Shown here: one piece after another, positions 10,237 through 19,400 of the stretch
Numbering within the stretch: the stretch's first letter is position 1
Layout of the letters: each line of letters opens with the position of its first letter
Source of the DNA: Scheffersomyces stipitis CBS 6054
Lineage: Eukaryota > Ascomycota > Pichiomycetes > Serinales > Debaryomycetaceae
Length of the DNA: 64,000 bases
Assembly (NCBI RefSeq): GCF_000209165.1
Contig: NC_009043.1
Coordinates: forward strand, 186,001 to 250,000
Direction of reading: 5' to 3'
The notes under the pieces: generated by a model
What the model saw: the letters and a program-made list of their open reading frames with translations, nothing else
What the model was told of the DNA's origin: nothing
Database searches by the model: none
Program-made: the position numbers and the translations under genes

Positions 10237-13200
10237 AAGCTCTGATAGGTTCTCTTCTAGAGCTTTCTTCTGGAATTTTTTATTATGGATACTTTTGATT
10301 TGGACTTGTCTCTTCGTAGTTCTCAAGTCACGATTGTACATGTTTTCGTGTGTCACTATGTCGGCATCAGGCATGTTAAATAGATATTTCCGTAGTCGAT
10401 CGAAATCGGGGAAAGTGAGAGCTTTAGTAAATATGTCTGCAACATTTTCTTTGGTTTGAATGTAATAGACATGGTATCTGTTGTGATGGATTCCGTCTCG
10501 AATGTATTTGATCTTGATGTCAGGATGACGTTTGGTATGAGATAAGTCATTGTAACAGTTTGCGATTACGGCCTGATTATCTTGAAGTAACATAACTTCT
10601 CCAACATCAAAGGTAAGACTCTTTATCCGAGTAGTTATCTTCTCGGTTAGCTTTGCAGCCGCTTGCAATGAAACTGTTTCACAATCTCTTGTACTGTCAG
10701 TTATTAAACTCTGTTTCTTAGCAGACCAGTCTACCAAATTTCCATTGACGTACAATGCGATCCCAGTTATCAGTTTTCTATCCTTGTCTGGAGCAAATGA
10801 TGCATCCGAATAGGTTCGTATCGAGAACTTATCATTCACATCAGGTATTCTGCCTTTTCTATATTCCAAAGGCATGTGCGTATTACTTCTCAAGTATCTT
10901 AACACATAGTACATATTGTTGTAATCATCCACGTCTGGGTTATGGGATTTTGAACCAAGGACACTCACTGCGTATGATATGTCCGGCCTTGTGTTGTTGC
11001 TAGCCCACAACAATTGTCCAACGGCACTTTGATAGAGTTTCTTTGTTTTCTCATTAAGTAATTCGGCCTCTGGTTCCTCATGCATCCCGTCGACGATTTT
11101 AGTATTCTCCAAGTACGATTTTTTCCTTACCATAGGAGTTCTCTTGGGTTGGTCGTCCATGATATTGCATTTGTTTAGAAGATCTTCTAAGAACTTAGTT
11201 TGATATAATGAGTATCCTCCTTCAATTCTTTTAAATTCGATACCCAAGAACTCAGTGACTTCCCCAAAATATTTGAGGTCGAACTCCTGTCTTAATTCTA
11301 GCTTAAATTCTTGCAACATCAGTTCCTTGGATGCGACCATGAATAGATCGTCAACATATAATGCTATTATGATTATTCCTTCTTTATTCCGTTTGTAAAA
11401 TACACTTTCTGTAGTCGATTCTGCGAATGACAAACTTTCTAGTGTTCGTTTTATTGTTTCGTGCCAGTGAAACCCCAGTTGCTTTAGACCATATAAAGCT
11501 TTATTGAGCTTCCAGCAATGGCCATCTTTAGCTTCGTATCCCGGGGGAGGTTTCACATAAATATTCTCGGCAAGTGTAGCGTTTAAATAAGCAGCTTCAA
11601 TGTCAAGATGATGCATCTCCATACTTAATTCTGTCGCAATGGCTGCCAATAATCTGATGGTTGTTAGATCCACAACTGGAGACGATACCTTTGTGCAATC
11701 GAAATCGATACTGTCCTTCTGTCTATATCCTTGAGCTACACATCGTGATTTGTATTGCGCATTTTTCAAATCATTCTGCTTGAAGGTGTGTACCCATCTG
11801 GTTGGAATAGGCTTTCTTCCTTTGGGTATTTTGACAACAGTGTAGACATTGTTTTTCTCAAACTTCGATATTTCGTTGTCCATTGATTTTATCCAGTCTG
11901 AATTCTTGTAATCAATTTTATTGATAATTGCGTTTAAATATCTTTTCGGAGGTCTTGACATTCTGCCTGATTTTAATTGAATGACATACTGGGGATCTAT
12001 CTCCTCAGTGGCGCCGGTCGCCTCAGTAGTCGCTTCTACTTCCTCTTCAATTTCACGTTTAGATTTCAGAAAATCTGGGTGTACTTTACGCCTTTTGTTA
12101 GGCTTATTTTTGTTGGTAGGGGAATTCGCTGATATAACACGATTAGGTATGGTGTTATACGCGCGTCTGTCGTTTGTGATCTCACCCCTGTCGACATGTT
12201 GGGGTTTAACGAGATCATTGTTCGACTCAGGGATGTTGGGGATCTCCTCTGCAACATATGGGTCTGGCAACACAGTAGCTGCGGAGGCATTCGCGTTCTC
12301 GGCTTGGCTTTCTTCTGCTTGCTTGTTTATGTCTGTAGAACTTGTAGAGGGTGTCTCTTTATTGTGGTTGTCTACATGCTTAGTACGAGGGGAATGCTTG
12401 AGCCCGTCTAAGTCTTTATCTGACACAGGACTAGTGGAGGCGTACGTGTCACTATTCTCATCACTATCGTCGTGCGTTTGCTTATTGGTGAGCTCCTTAT
12501 CACTCAATGAGTCTTGCGGCGTATGTTGGTCAGTGGAGTACCCGACATATTCATCGCCTCTGTCCAATCGTTGGACGTCCGTAGCAGTTGTACTAGTTTG
12601 TGCTACGTGCTTGGAAGAGGTACCTTTTTCTCTGTCCAAGACTTTGTGGGTGTCAGGTTCGGTAGGTGAACTGTCTACACTGGAAATACCTGTATGCTTA
12701 GTGTAAGGGGAATTCATGTCCTTATTTAAGTCTCTGAAGTGATCGTTAGGCGAAGGGAAATGTGCGTCCTTGTCTAATTCACTTGTATCTTTCGCGGGAT
12801 TAGGGGGATGGATTGCCCTTGTGCCCGAGGCGGTAGTGGTGTCCGCGTGTTCTTTGACAGATTGGGACACCTGAGTTATGTTAGTGACTTCGGTCCCTGC
12901 AATCAGTTCTTTCGATGTTGATGATTGTGGGAGCTCAGTGTCCTCAATGGTCTTTGTTCCACTATAATCTTGCTCGTTGTTGATGTTTTTGTCTATCTCA
13001 GAATAGTTGTCACTATCTTCTTCCATATTTTCCGTTGCACTATTATAGTCTGCACTGTCATTTCCCCAGTAGTCCATGCTTTCCAGGTCAGTGTCTGTAA
13101 GTGCTTCATCTGCTCCCCTGATTGGCTGAATTGCGGTGCCCTGTAATTCAGTCAATTTACTTTGAATCTCTTTTGCTATGTCTGGATGTTTGGACTGCAA

Positions 13201-14826
13201 GTATTCGATCTGGGATTGAGGATCAGAGATGTCAGGAATGTCTTGATCAACATCACTTGTCCCAGTGTTTAGGAAATGGTCGAGATCAGTCGAGTCTAGA
13301 ATTTCTTCCGTTTGGGGTATGGTAAGTGGGTTTTCCGAAAGACATGCGTTTATGTAGGTTTTAAGGTAGCTATGACCGTTAACGAATCGTGCGTTAGCAG
13401 TGTTTACTTCGTGATAGTCCGGTGATTGTATGAGAATCTTATATGTGTTATGATCAGTACCATATCCGATGAAGGATCCGTAAACTGTGCTAGGGTATTC
13501 CTTCAGTGGGGATATCCGGTATCTTGCCAATTGCAAATCATTCTCTACTTTCACGTGTACGTCTTGACCGAAAGGCTTATAATTAAATTGTCTTTGAGTT
13601 CGCTCAAATACTTCCCGTGGTGACTGACCTTCTAATCCTACTTTGGGGGTGTTATTCAAGACGGCTGTAATATAGTTTACCATTTGAGGTAATAGAACTA
13701 ATATTGATGAGCCAATATCTGGAAATTGTAATGTTAATTTCTTAATCTGATTTATGATAGTTCGGTTCTGCCTTTCTGCCGTGCCGTTGATAGCTGGTAG
13801 GTAAGCCGGGGTAACATCTTTTTCTATACCGAGTTTAGATAGCATATTTGCACTTGGAAATTCAGGGGCATTGTCAGTTCTAAGGTGACCGATTCTCTCC
13901 CCTGGAAATTTGTTGTTGAGCAATTGTAATTCAGTATATATCCTTGTGGTAACAGCTTTAGTGTCTGTCACTATTGTTCTAAGGTACTTCGAGTAACCAT
14001 CTGTGATCGAAGTTATATATTGTTTCTTTCCACCAAAGTGAAACGGACCCATCATGTCAAGATGTAATCGTTCAAGTCGGCGAATAGGTGTGGGTCCATC
14101 ATTATTGTGTGATGCTGCTATGGTGTTAACGCTGAGACATATCTGGCAATTTGTAATTCGTTCGACATCGTTCCTCGTTGGTTTTGCCTTTATCCTACCA
14201 TTTTGATAAAGTGCCATCATGCTCTTTAGAGCCATGTGGTTAGAACCAATGTGAAAGTTCCAAAATGATGATTGTTTGTTTACATCGAATTGTGGTGGGT
14301 CGATATTGTGAATCGTTTGAACTTGACTCAACAACTGGGTACCGGTGTAGTTGTCGGTCGGTTTTAGATCAATTTTGCCCATGTATACATTGTCAGCATT
14401 AAGCATGCCAGCGATGATTTCTATTTTTCCATTCTTCTGTCCGATATATGCATATTTGTCATCGAATCGACAGTAGAAGTCGGTATGCTTAGAGATCTGA
14501 GATACGCTAATGATGTTGTGCGGAAGTTCTTTAATGACTCTGACGTCTTTAAGTGTTATGCCAAAGTCACCGTCAGATAATGTTAATGTGCCCATGTGTG
14601 TTGCTATAATGATGCTTGAGTCCGGTAATTCAAATCTGCTTTCTTCTTCTGTCAAATTTTCAGTTACATTCGTTAGTAATCGAGCGTCATTTACAATGGA
14701 CCATGATGCACCAGAGTCGTATAAGATGTCTCCCGCTTTTGTGCCAGATACGATTTTGTTTAATCGTTGTATATTTAATGGTATATTGTCTCTACGTTCT
14801 GGTCCGTTAGAGACTAGACCTTGACC
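10234..14826 (-). CDS. Retrotransposon Pol: protease, integrase, reverse transcriptase, RNase H (read through from gag)
   Basis: 1530 codons follow the gag UAA in the same frame with no other stop. There is no early ATG of its own; the frame runs straight on from gag. Domains in order (codon 1 is just after the UAA): aspartic protease with Y-DSGAS (Asp37); integrase zinc site with HIGSNH and CQIC, then the catalytic D, D, E in LHLDMMGP, RTDNAPE and NGTAERQ; a long Ser/Thr/Asp/Glu-rich linker of several hundred residues; reverse transcriptase with LDIEAAYLNA and the catalytic YVDD; RNase H with TYSDASFA, ETVSL and LLQDNQAV. All catalytic residues are present. A CTG codon at 11476-11478 lies where copia elements have the Ser of GLKQS, indicating CTG=Ser. 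The stop overlaps the polypurine tract. Confidence 0.95.
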   Translation of the reverse strand, partial: GQGLVSNGPERRDNIPLNIQRLNKIVSGTKAGDILYDSGASWSIVNDARLLTNVTENLTEEESRFELPDSSIIIATHMGTLTLSDGDFGITLKDVRVIKELPHNIISVSQISKHTDFYCRFDDKYAYIGQKNGKIEIIAGMLNADNVYMGKIDLKPTDNYTGTQLLSQVQTIHNIDPPQFDVNKQSSFWNFHIGSNHMALKSMMALYQNGRIKAKPTRNDVERITNCQICLSVNTIAASHNNDGPTPIRRLERLHLDMMGPFHFGGKKQYITSITDGYSKYLRTIVTDTKAVTTRIYTELQLLNNKFPGERIGHLRTDNAPEFPSANMLSKLGIEKDVTPAYLPAINGTAERQNRTIINQIKKLTLQFPDIGSSILVLLPQMVNYITAVLNNTPKVGLEGQSPREVFERTQRQFNYKPFGQDVHVKVENDLQLARYRISPLKEYPSTVYGSFIGYGTDHNTYKILIQSPDYHEVNTANARFVNGHSYLKTYINACLSENPLTIPQTEEILDSTDLDHFLNTGTSDVDQDIPDISDPQSQIEYLQSKHPDIAKEIQSKLTELQGTAIQPIRGADEALTDTDLESMDYWGNDSADYNSATENMEEDSDNYSEIDKNINNEQDYSGTKTIEDTELPQSSTSKELIAGTEVTNITQVSQSVKEHADTTTASGTRAIHPPNPAKDTSELDKDAHFPSPNDHFRDLNKDMNSPYTKHTGISSVDSSPTEPDTHKVLDREKGTSSKHVAQTSTTATDVQRLDRGDEYVGYSTDQHTPQDSLSDKELTNKQTHDDSDENSDTYASTSPVSDKDLDGLKHSPRTKHVDNHNKETPSTSSTDINKQAEESQAENANASAATVLPDPYVAEEIPNIPESNNDLVKPQHVDRGEITNDRRAYNTIPNRVISANSPTNKNKPNKRRKVHPDFLKSKREIEEEVEATTEATGATEEIDPQYVIQLKSGRMSRPPKRYLNAIINKIDYKNSDWIKSMDNEISKFEKNNVYTVVKIPKGRKPIPTRWVHTFKQNDLKNAQYKSRCVAQGYRQKDSIDFDCTKVSSPVVDLTTIRLLAAIATELSMEMHHLDIEAAYLNATLAENIYVKPPPGYEAKDGHCWKLNKALYGLKQLGFHWHETIKRTLESLSFAESTTESVFYKRNKEGIIIIALYVDDLFMVASKELMLQEFKLELRQEFDLKYFGEVTEFLGIEFKRIEGGYSLYQTKFLEDLLNKCNIMDDQPKRTPMVRKKSYLENTKIVDGMHEEPEAELLNEKTKKLYQSAVGQLLWASNNTRPDISYAVSVLGSKSHNPDVDDYNNMYYVLRYLRSNTHMPLEYRKGRIPDVNDKFSIRTYSDASFAPDKDRKLITGIALYVNGNLVDWSAKKQSLITDSTRDCETVSLQAAAKLTEKITTRIKSLTFDVGEVMLLQDNQAVIANCYNDLSHTKRHPDIKIKYIRDGIHHNRYHVYYIQTKENVADIFTKALTFPDFDRLRKYLFNMPDADIVTHENMYNRDLRTTKRQVQIKSIHNKKFQKKALEENLSEL
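14788..14820 (-). promoter_or_regulatory. H-type pseudoknot downstream of the gag UAA (predicted readthrough signal)
   Basis: On the element RNA, six bases after UAA, stem 1 GGUCU (14820-14816) pairs with GGACC (14805-14801), the last pair being U-G. Stem 2 GUCUCU (14814-14809) pairs perfectly with AGAGAC (14793-14788). The loops are 1, 3 and 7 bases, which suits a coaxially stacked H-type pseudoknot. Stop-codon readthrough with a pseudoknot just downstream is established for murine leukaemia virus and was proposed for Candida Tca2. Function here is inferred from the structure. Confidence 0.8.
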
Positions 14827-15900
14827 TTATTGTCCGTGGCGTTTGGCACCGGAGGTTTTGCTCTTGAATCCCAGCTTATTACCATCGTGTGATTCACCTG
14901 TGGTGTGGGATTTTGCAAAGTTTCCTCTATTTCCATTGGATTTGGTCTTTTCTCTCTCTTGGGCGTTTTTAATCCTTTCGCTTATCAAGCTTTCGATTGT
15001 TCTTTTGTCCAGAGAGTCTGGTGGCTCGTAGTCGTGATGATTTCTCATGCGCTGAATAACGTCATCAATTGTTGGTGTTTTACCATCCTTTTTGTGTTCC
15101 TGAAAGAACCAAGCAAGAGATTTATAAAACATGTTGCGTGTTTCAACTTCGTTTAGGTACCTATCAAATACAATGATGTAATATAGTTTCATCTTGCACA
15201 AGAAATCTAGGATTTCTTCGTTGGTGCCTTCAACCCATTGTTTTATGTGCAGAAGGCCATCGACAGCTCTGTCGGTATCCGTTCTAAAATCTCCAGTGTA
15301 CCTAAGGTAAGTCAATACCTGTCCAATTCTATGTGGAAGGTTCTCCATCTTGTAAGTCTTTACAAAGATGTACATAGTCTTTAAATCTGTTTCGTAATTC
15401 ACTTCATCTATCTCAGAGAATGCCTTTTCATTAATATCAATTATTCTGGATATCAATTCATCGGACAATCTGTGTATGAATGTTTCCAATTCCTTCCCAC
15501 GCCATGGGATGTTCTTAATATTGAAGTCTTTAGAATCATGTCCTAAGTCTTCATCCCATATTTTCTGTAAGCCACCGTATCTTCGGAAGAGTTTTAAGAA
15601 GGCTTTTTCCCATTTGGTAATAGCGTCAATATTTCTCGCAAGCGGAACAATTCCTTTGAAGGCTGTTGCTGCTAGCTCTGAATCTTTCTTCGCATCCTTC
15701 CTTATTTCTTCATTCCGATCCTCCAGTTTGTTTATCTGGGGTGGAGGTACGCCAGAGGAGCTTTGAGCTTTCATAGCTTCCATCAACGCGTCATACTTGG
15801 CGCTTTGAACCAATAGCTCTTGCTTGAACTCATCTTTGAGTTTCTGCAATTGCTTCCCAACTTCGCTGTTAGGGTCGATAAAGTTATCTTCTTTAGCCAT
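14827..15900 (-). CDS. Retrotransposon Gag (capsid protein)
   Basis: 357 residues from ATG 15900 to UAA 14827-14829. The N-terminus is a charged coiled-coil-like region (EVGKQLQKLKDEFKQELL), followed by a helical capsid-like core with several Trp residues (ITKWEKAFLKLFRRYGGLQKIW) and a basic, Lys/Arg/Gly/His-rich tail. It has no CCHC zinc knuckle, so nucleic-acid binding probably relies on the basic tail, as in Ty1. The AUG is only 29 bases after the primer binding site, so the leader past the LTR is very short. It is translated alone, or with Pol when the UAA is read through. Confidence 0.9.
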   Translation of the reverse strand: MAKEDNFIDPNSEVGKQLQKLKDEFKQELLVQSAKYDALMEAMKAQSSSGVPPPQINKLEDRNEEIRKDAKKDSELAATAFKGIVPLARNIDAITKWEKAFLKLFRRYGGLQKIWDEDLGHDSKDFNIKNIPWRGKELETFIHRLSDELISRIIDINEKAFSEIDEVNYETDLKTMYIFVKTYKMENLPHRIGQVLTYLRYTGDFRTDTDRAVDGLLHIKQWVEGTNEEILDFLCKMKLYYIIVFDRYLNEVETRNMFYKSLAWFFQEHKKDGKTPTIDDVIQRMRNHHDYEPPDSLDKRTIESLISERIKNAQEREKTKSNGNRGNFAKSHTTGESHDGNKLGFKSKTSGAKRHGQ

Positions 15901-15928
15901 TTTTAACTTAAGATTCTAACGCGAATTT

Positions 15929-15940
15929 TGACTTCTAATC
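15929..15940 (-). other. Primer binding site matching the anticodon arm of tRNA-Arg(UCU)
   Basis: The plus strand just outside the 5' LTR reads TGACTTCTAATC. This equals the anticodon stem-loop of yeast tRNA-Arg(UCU) (anticodon TCT within it), so the element RNA is complementary to an internal tRNA fragment rather than to a tRNA 3' end. Candida Tca2-type elements are known to use this internal fragment, generated by cleavage in the anticodon arm. The match to the host's own tRNA could not be tested because that gene is not in the window. Confidence 0.8.
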
Positions 15941-16363
15941 TGTTTGGATCTCGATACTGTATATTGAATCCTTAAGTCTTTTAGGCTTAATATTTAAGCT
16001 GGCTACGTCGAAGTTGTTTCTACTGAAATCCCTTGCATTAACAGCTTGCTATGAAAGCTCAGATTTGACTCACTTCCTAGGAGGCTTCTAGGTTCCTTAG
16101 GAAATTCTGTTAGCTAAATATATAGACAAATTCTCGAGGCGAGAATGTGAAAAATTTTCACGAGATTCCAACTGCCCAAAATGGGATCAACTTGGTCGGG
16201 AAATGTACATCTAGACCCATACCAAGTAGGACCAACCATCGCAGTTACATCATATGGCTAAGCCTTCAACTTCGTTAAACATTCTTGAAGTTGATGGAAT
16301 ATAATGTAGGATCAATGTCGTACCACAGCGACATTATACGACATTTAGATTGAATTTCCAACA
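15941..16363 (-). repeat. 5' LTR of the retrotransposon (promoter LTR)
   Basis: 423 bases, offset exactly 6135 from the other copy and identical to it by eye. As the 5' LTR of a minus-strand element it carries the active promoter. It lies 123 bases from the ATG of the divergent gene on its right. The same 9-bp inverted repeat occurs at 16314-16322 and 16337-16345. Confidence 0.97.
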
Positions 16364-16368
16364 CAATT

Positions 16369-16486
16369 GCTGCATTAGTCACGTGATTACTCTCACCATA
16401 TCAAGCAATGGTTTATACATTTTTCAGATCTTATCAACATCTTCTCATTGAGGTATCCATACTTATCTTGTACATATAATTGCATC
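16369..16486 (+). promoter_or_regulatory. Short promoter of the acidic-protein gene, with CACGTG site
   Basis: Only about 120 bases of native sequence remain between the LTR target duplication and the ATG. They hold GTCACGTGATTA (CACGTG core at 16380-16385) and a TATA-like stretch near 16410. CACGTG is the Cbf1/bHLH core. The same 12-base block occurs upstream of SSL2 at 29422-29433. Confidence 0.55.
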
Positions 16487-19400
16487 ATGGGGAACAGCAA
16501 TTTCCCATCGCCTTTCAAGGTGAAATCCGGTTCCAATTCCAAGGAGGAAAAAGCCACTCCTAGAGCCAATTATAGCACTACGTTCAACAGTAGCCATCTT
16601 TATAGCAACTCCAGAGTGATCCTGAAACTGGCTGGCATCGGCAATAAAAGTATTGATGTTGGTGCCGAAAGCAGTTCGAATGATATACTAGACTGGATCA
16701 CTGATGTTGATACTCGATTCAAGCACTTGATGCGACAGCAGAAATTAGAGCTGCAATTGTTGAATGTTCAAGACCAACAAGATCAATTGAGATTGAAGTA
16801 CAAAAATAAAATTTTTGACGATACTTTTGAAAAGTTGGGAGCAATACTTGAAAAGCAGCATAGTGAATCGGATCAAGAAGAACATGAAATAGAAAGAGTG
16901 AAAAAGAGAATTGAAAAAGAAGAAACAGAGGATTATGATGATCAATATGAGGAAGCAGAAGATGATGATGAAGAGGAAAATGAAGAAGATGGAGTAGAAG
17001 ATGGAGAAGGTGATCTCATAGAAATTTTATCATCAGAGCAGGAAGAAGAAGTATCTGAAGATGAGTCTGAATCTGAAGATGAAGATGAAGATGAAGAACA
17101 TCATGTTGAAAAGGAAGAAGAACCTGAGGCTCGTCCTAATATAAATCTCACATACCCAAACACACAATATACCAATAGTGGCATCCAATTGCCTTCACAG
17201 AAGACCAGCATACCATATAGTATCCATCATGGAAGACCTCGATTGTCAGATTCTTCCCTATGGTACAGTCAAGTTCGCGAAGAAAAGGATGATGATGGGC
17301 CGGAAGATGAGGACCAAGATGAAGAAGACGAAGATGAAGAAGAAGACGAAGATGAAGAAGAAGAAGAAGAAGAAGAAGAAGAAGAGGAAGACGAAGATGT
17401 AGAAGAAGATGATGATGAAGAAGAATTGAATGACGAAGAATTGAATGACGAAGAATTGAATGATGAAGATGTTGAAGAAGAGATTGAAGAAGAGATTGAA
17501 TATAGCGAGGAGGAGGGCGATCATCGTATTTTTAATAGACATCCGGAGTTGGATTCTTCCTTGCAACATACTCAAGGCAGTAGTTTTGAACAGACTCAAC
17601 GAGATCCCGAAGATGAAGATGATTCTATTATTGTTTTAGATTCTGAGTCCGATCAGGACGAAGAGGAGGAGGAAGAAGAGGTGAATGATCCACTTCGATC
17701 TTTATCTTACTCCCATGCAAATCATCAAGATCTTCATAGAAATGAAGTAGAAAAAAGTGAGGTATCTGAAGAAGAATATGCTCGCGCATATGAAGAAAAT
17801 GGAAAGGAAGACGAAGGTGAATACGAAGATGAAGACGAAGACGAACATGAAGACGAAGACGAAAATGGAAGTGAAAGTAGTAAAGACGACGAAGTTGATG
17901 ATGAAAATAGTAATGATCTGGAAATGGGTGTTAGTAATCAAGAAGGTAAGACTCAAGAAAGCCAAGAACAGGCTTTTGTGGATTTTTCTTCTGTGTATGA
18001 TCCTTCAAGTAACTTCTTTGGGCACCAAGATCTACTTCAGCTTGCTAATACTGTTTTACAGAACGCAGATTCAGAGTCCGTTTCTATTGGAAATTCCCGA
18101 ATAGATCCAGAGAATGAAACTTTTCCTTTGACTTATGAAGAACGGTCTCGTATGGCAGGTTACAATGCTGACATTGAAGCTACAGACAATAATACGGCAA
18201 CAAACGTGCCAACAAAGGATGAAGAAGAATACGATCTGAACAGCCACGTCAAAGCTGAAGATATCGCTCCCATTCCTAACTCATTTTATGCTGAAGAATT
18301 TGAAACTGCTCATGATATGAAATTGGAGGAGGCCGATGAAAACAATTCAGATGGATCTTTGGCTGATGAAGAAAGCGATGTAAACAGATTGAAACAAGAA
18401 TTGAAATTTGAACATAAAGTCCAAGAAGATGTACGTACTAAGCCGAATGGCTCTACTGAGTTAGTGAACCAAACTCTTCAACTTGAACAAAAGCATGAAC
18501 GGCAAGGAAAACAAGATTGTCAAGAAATTGAGACGGCTGTAAAATCACATTCAGAAATTGAAAGTGAGAGTCAGAGTGAAAGTGATTCAGAACTGTATGC
18601 ATCCGTTCCTTTCTTCAAGACTATAGAAGAAGAGGAACCAGAAGTAGTTTTGCAACAGCTTCGTGAAACTGAAAGAAAGTTTCACATCACTTTGAATTCA
18701 GTTGCTGATTTAGAAGAGGAATTAGGGATAAGGTCTTCTCCATTTAATTCTGCTACTCCTTCTAGAAACATATCAGTTGAACCAGTTATTTCCGAACGTG
18801 CAACAAATGAAAGTAAGTCGCGTGTAGATGAGGTGATCGTAGACGGGGACGGTGTCATAGAAGAAGAGGGTTTATGTCGGCTTGAAATTCCTAATGAGAA
18901 AACCGAGATGGAAGAGCTAGAGAAGATAGAGCGTCCAGTACTTGAAGAGCTTGCTACTGAGGAAGAAGATTATACGGAGTCTGATTCTAGATTTGAATTC
19001 CTGGGAGTTGAAGCAGTTGAAGATGGAAATGATGAAGTCGTGGCTTCGCATGAAATAGTCTCAAAAGAAGAAACATCAGCAGGAACAACAAAAGTTGAAG
19101 AAATTGAAATTGCTTTGGTGAATGAGGAATATATGGAAGAAGCGTCTAAGACGACAGCAGAGTTGGTACAATCTGGTATTGATCTGACTATTGAATTGAA
19201 AACACATTCGGTTGAAGATATCATAGAAGAAAATGAAGGATCTGTGATTGAAGATAATAGTGAATCTCACGATCAGTTTCAAAATATTGAAACAGGCTTA
19301 CCTATTGACAATCAGGTAAACTCAGCTGTTTACGAAGGGCAAGGTGTGGATAAGACATCAGAACAACAGTTGTCGTCAATTGAAGGTCAAGATCACATGG

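Larger units (their letters stand above)
9801..16368 (-). mobile_element. Complete Ty1/copia LTR retrotransposon (Tca2-like) with 5-bp target duplication
   Basis: The element proper is 9806-16363 (6558 bases). It is bounded by two 423-base direct repeats that I find identical by eye, and flanked by the target duplication CAATT at 9801-9805 and 16364-16368. It reads on the minus strand: 5' LTR, tRNA-derived primer site, gag, an in-frame UAA, pol (protease, integrase, reverse transcriptase, RNase H), polypurine tract, 3' LTR. The protease-integrase-RT order makes it Ty1/copia. A same-frame stop between gag and pol, plus a primer site matching the tRNA-Arg(UCU) anticodon arm, are the features described for Candida Tca2. 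No disabling mutation was seen other than that single stop, and matching LTRs imply a very recent insertion. Confidence 0.97.

Noticed and set aside
11981..12706. 241-codon plus-strand frame opposite the pol linker.
   Set aside because: Antisense of low-complexity Ser/Thr/Asp codons within a retrotransposon; no domain.
17258..17599. Phe-rich minus-strand frames opposite the acidic protein.
   Set aside because: Complement of GAA/GAT repeats; not coding.
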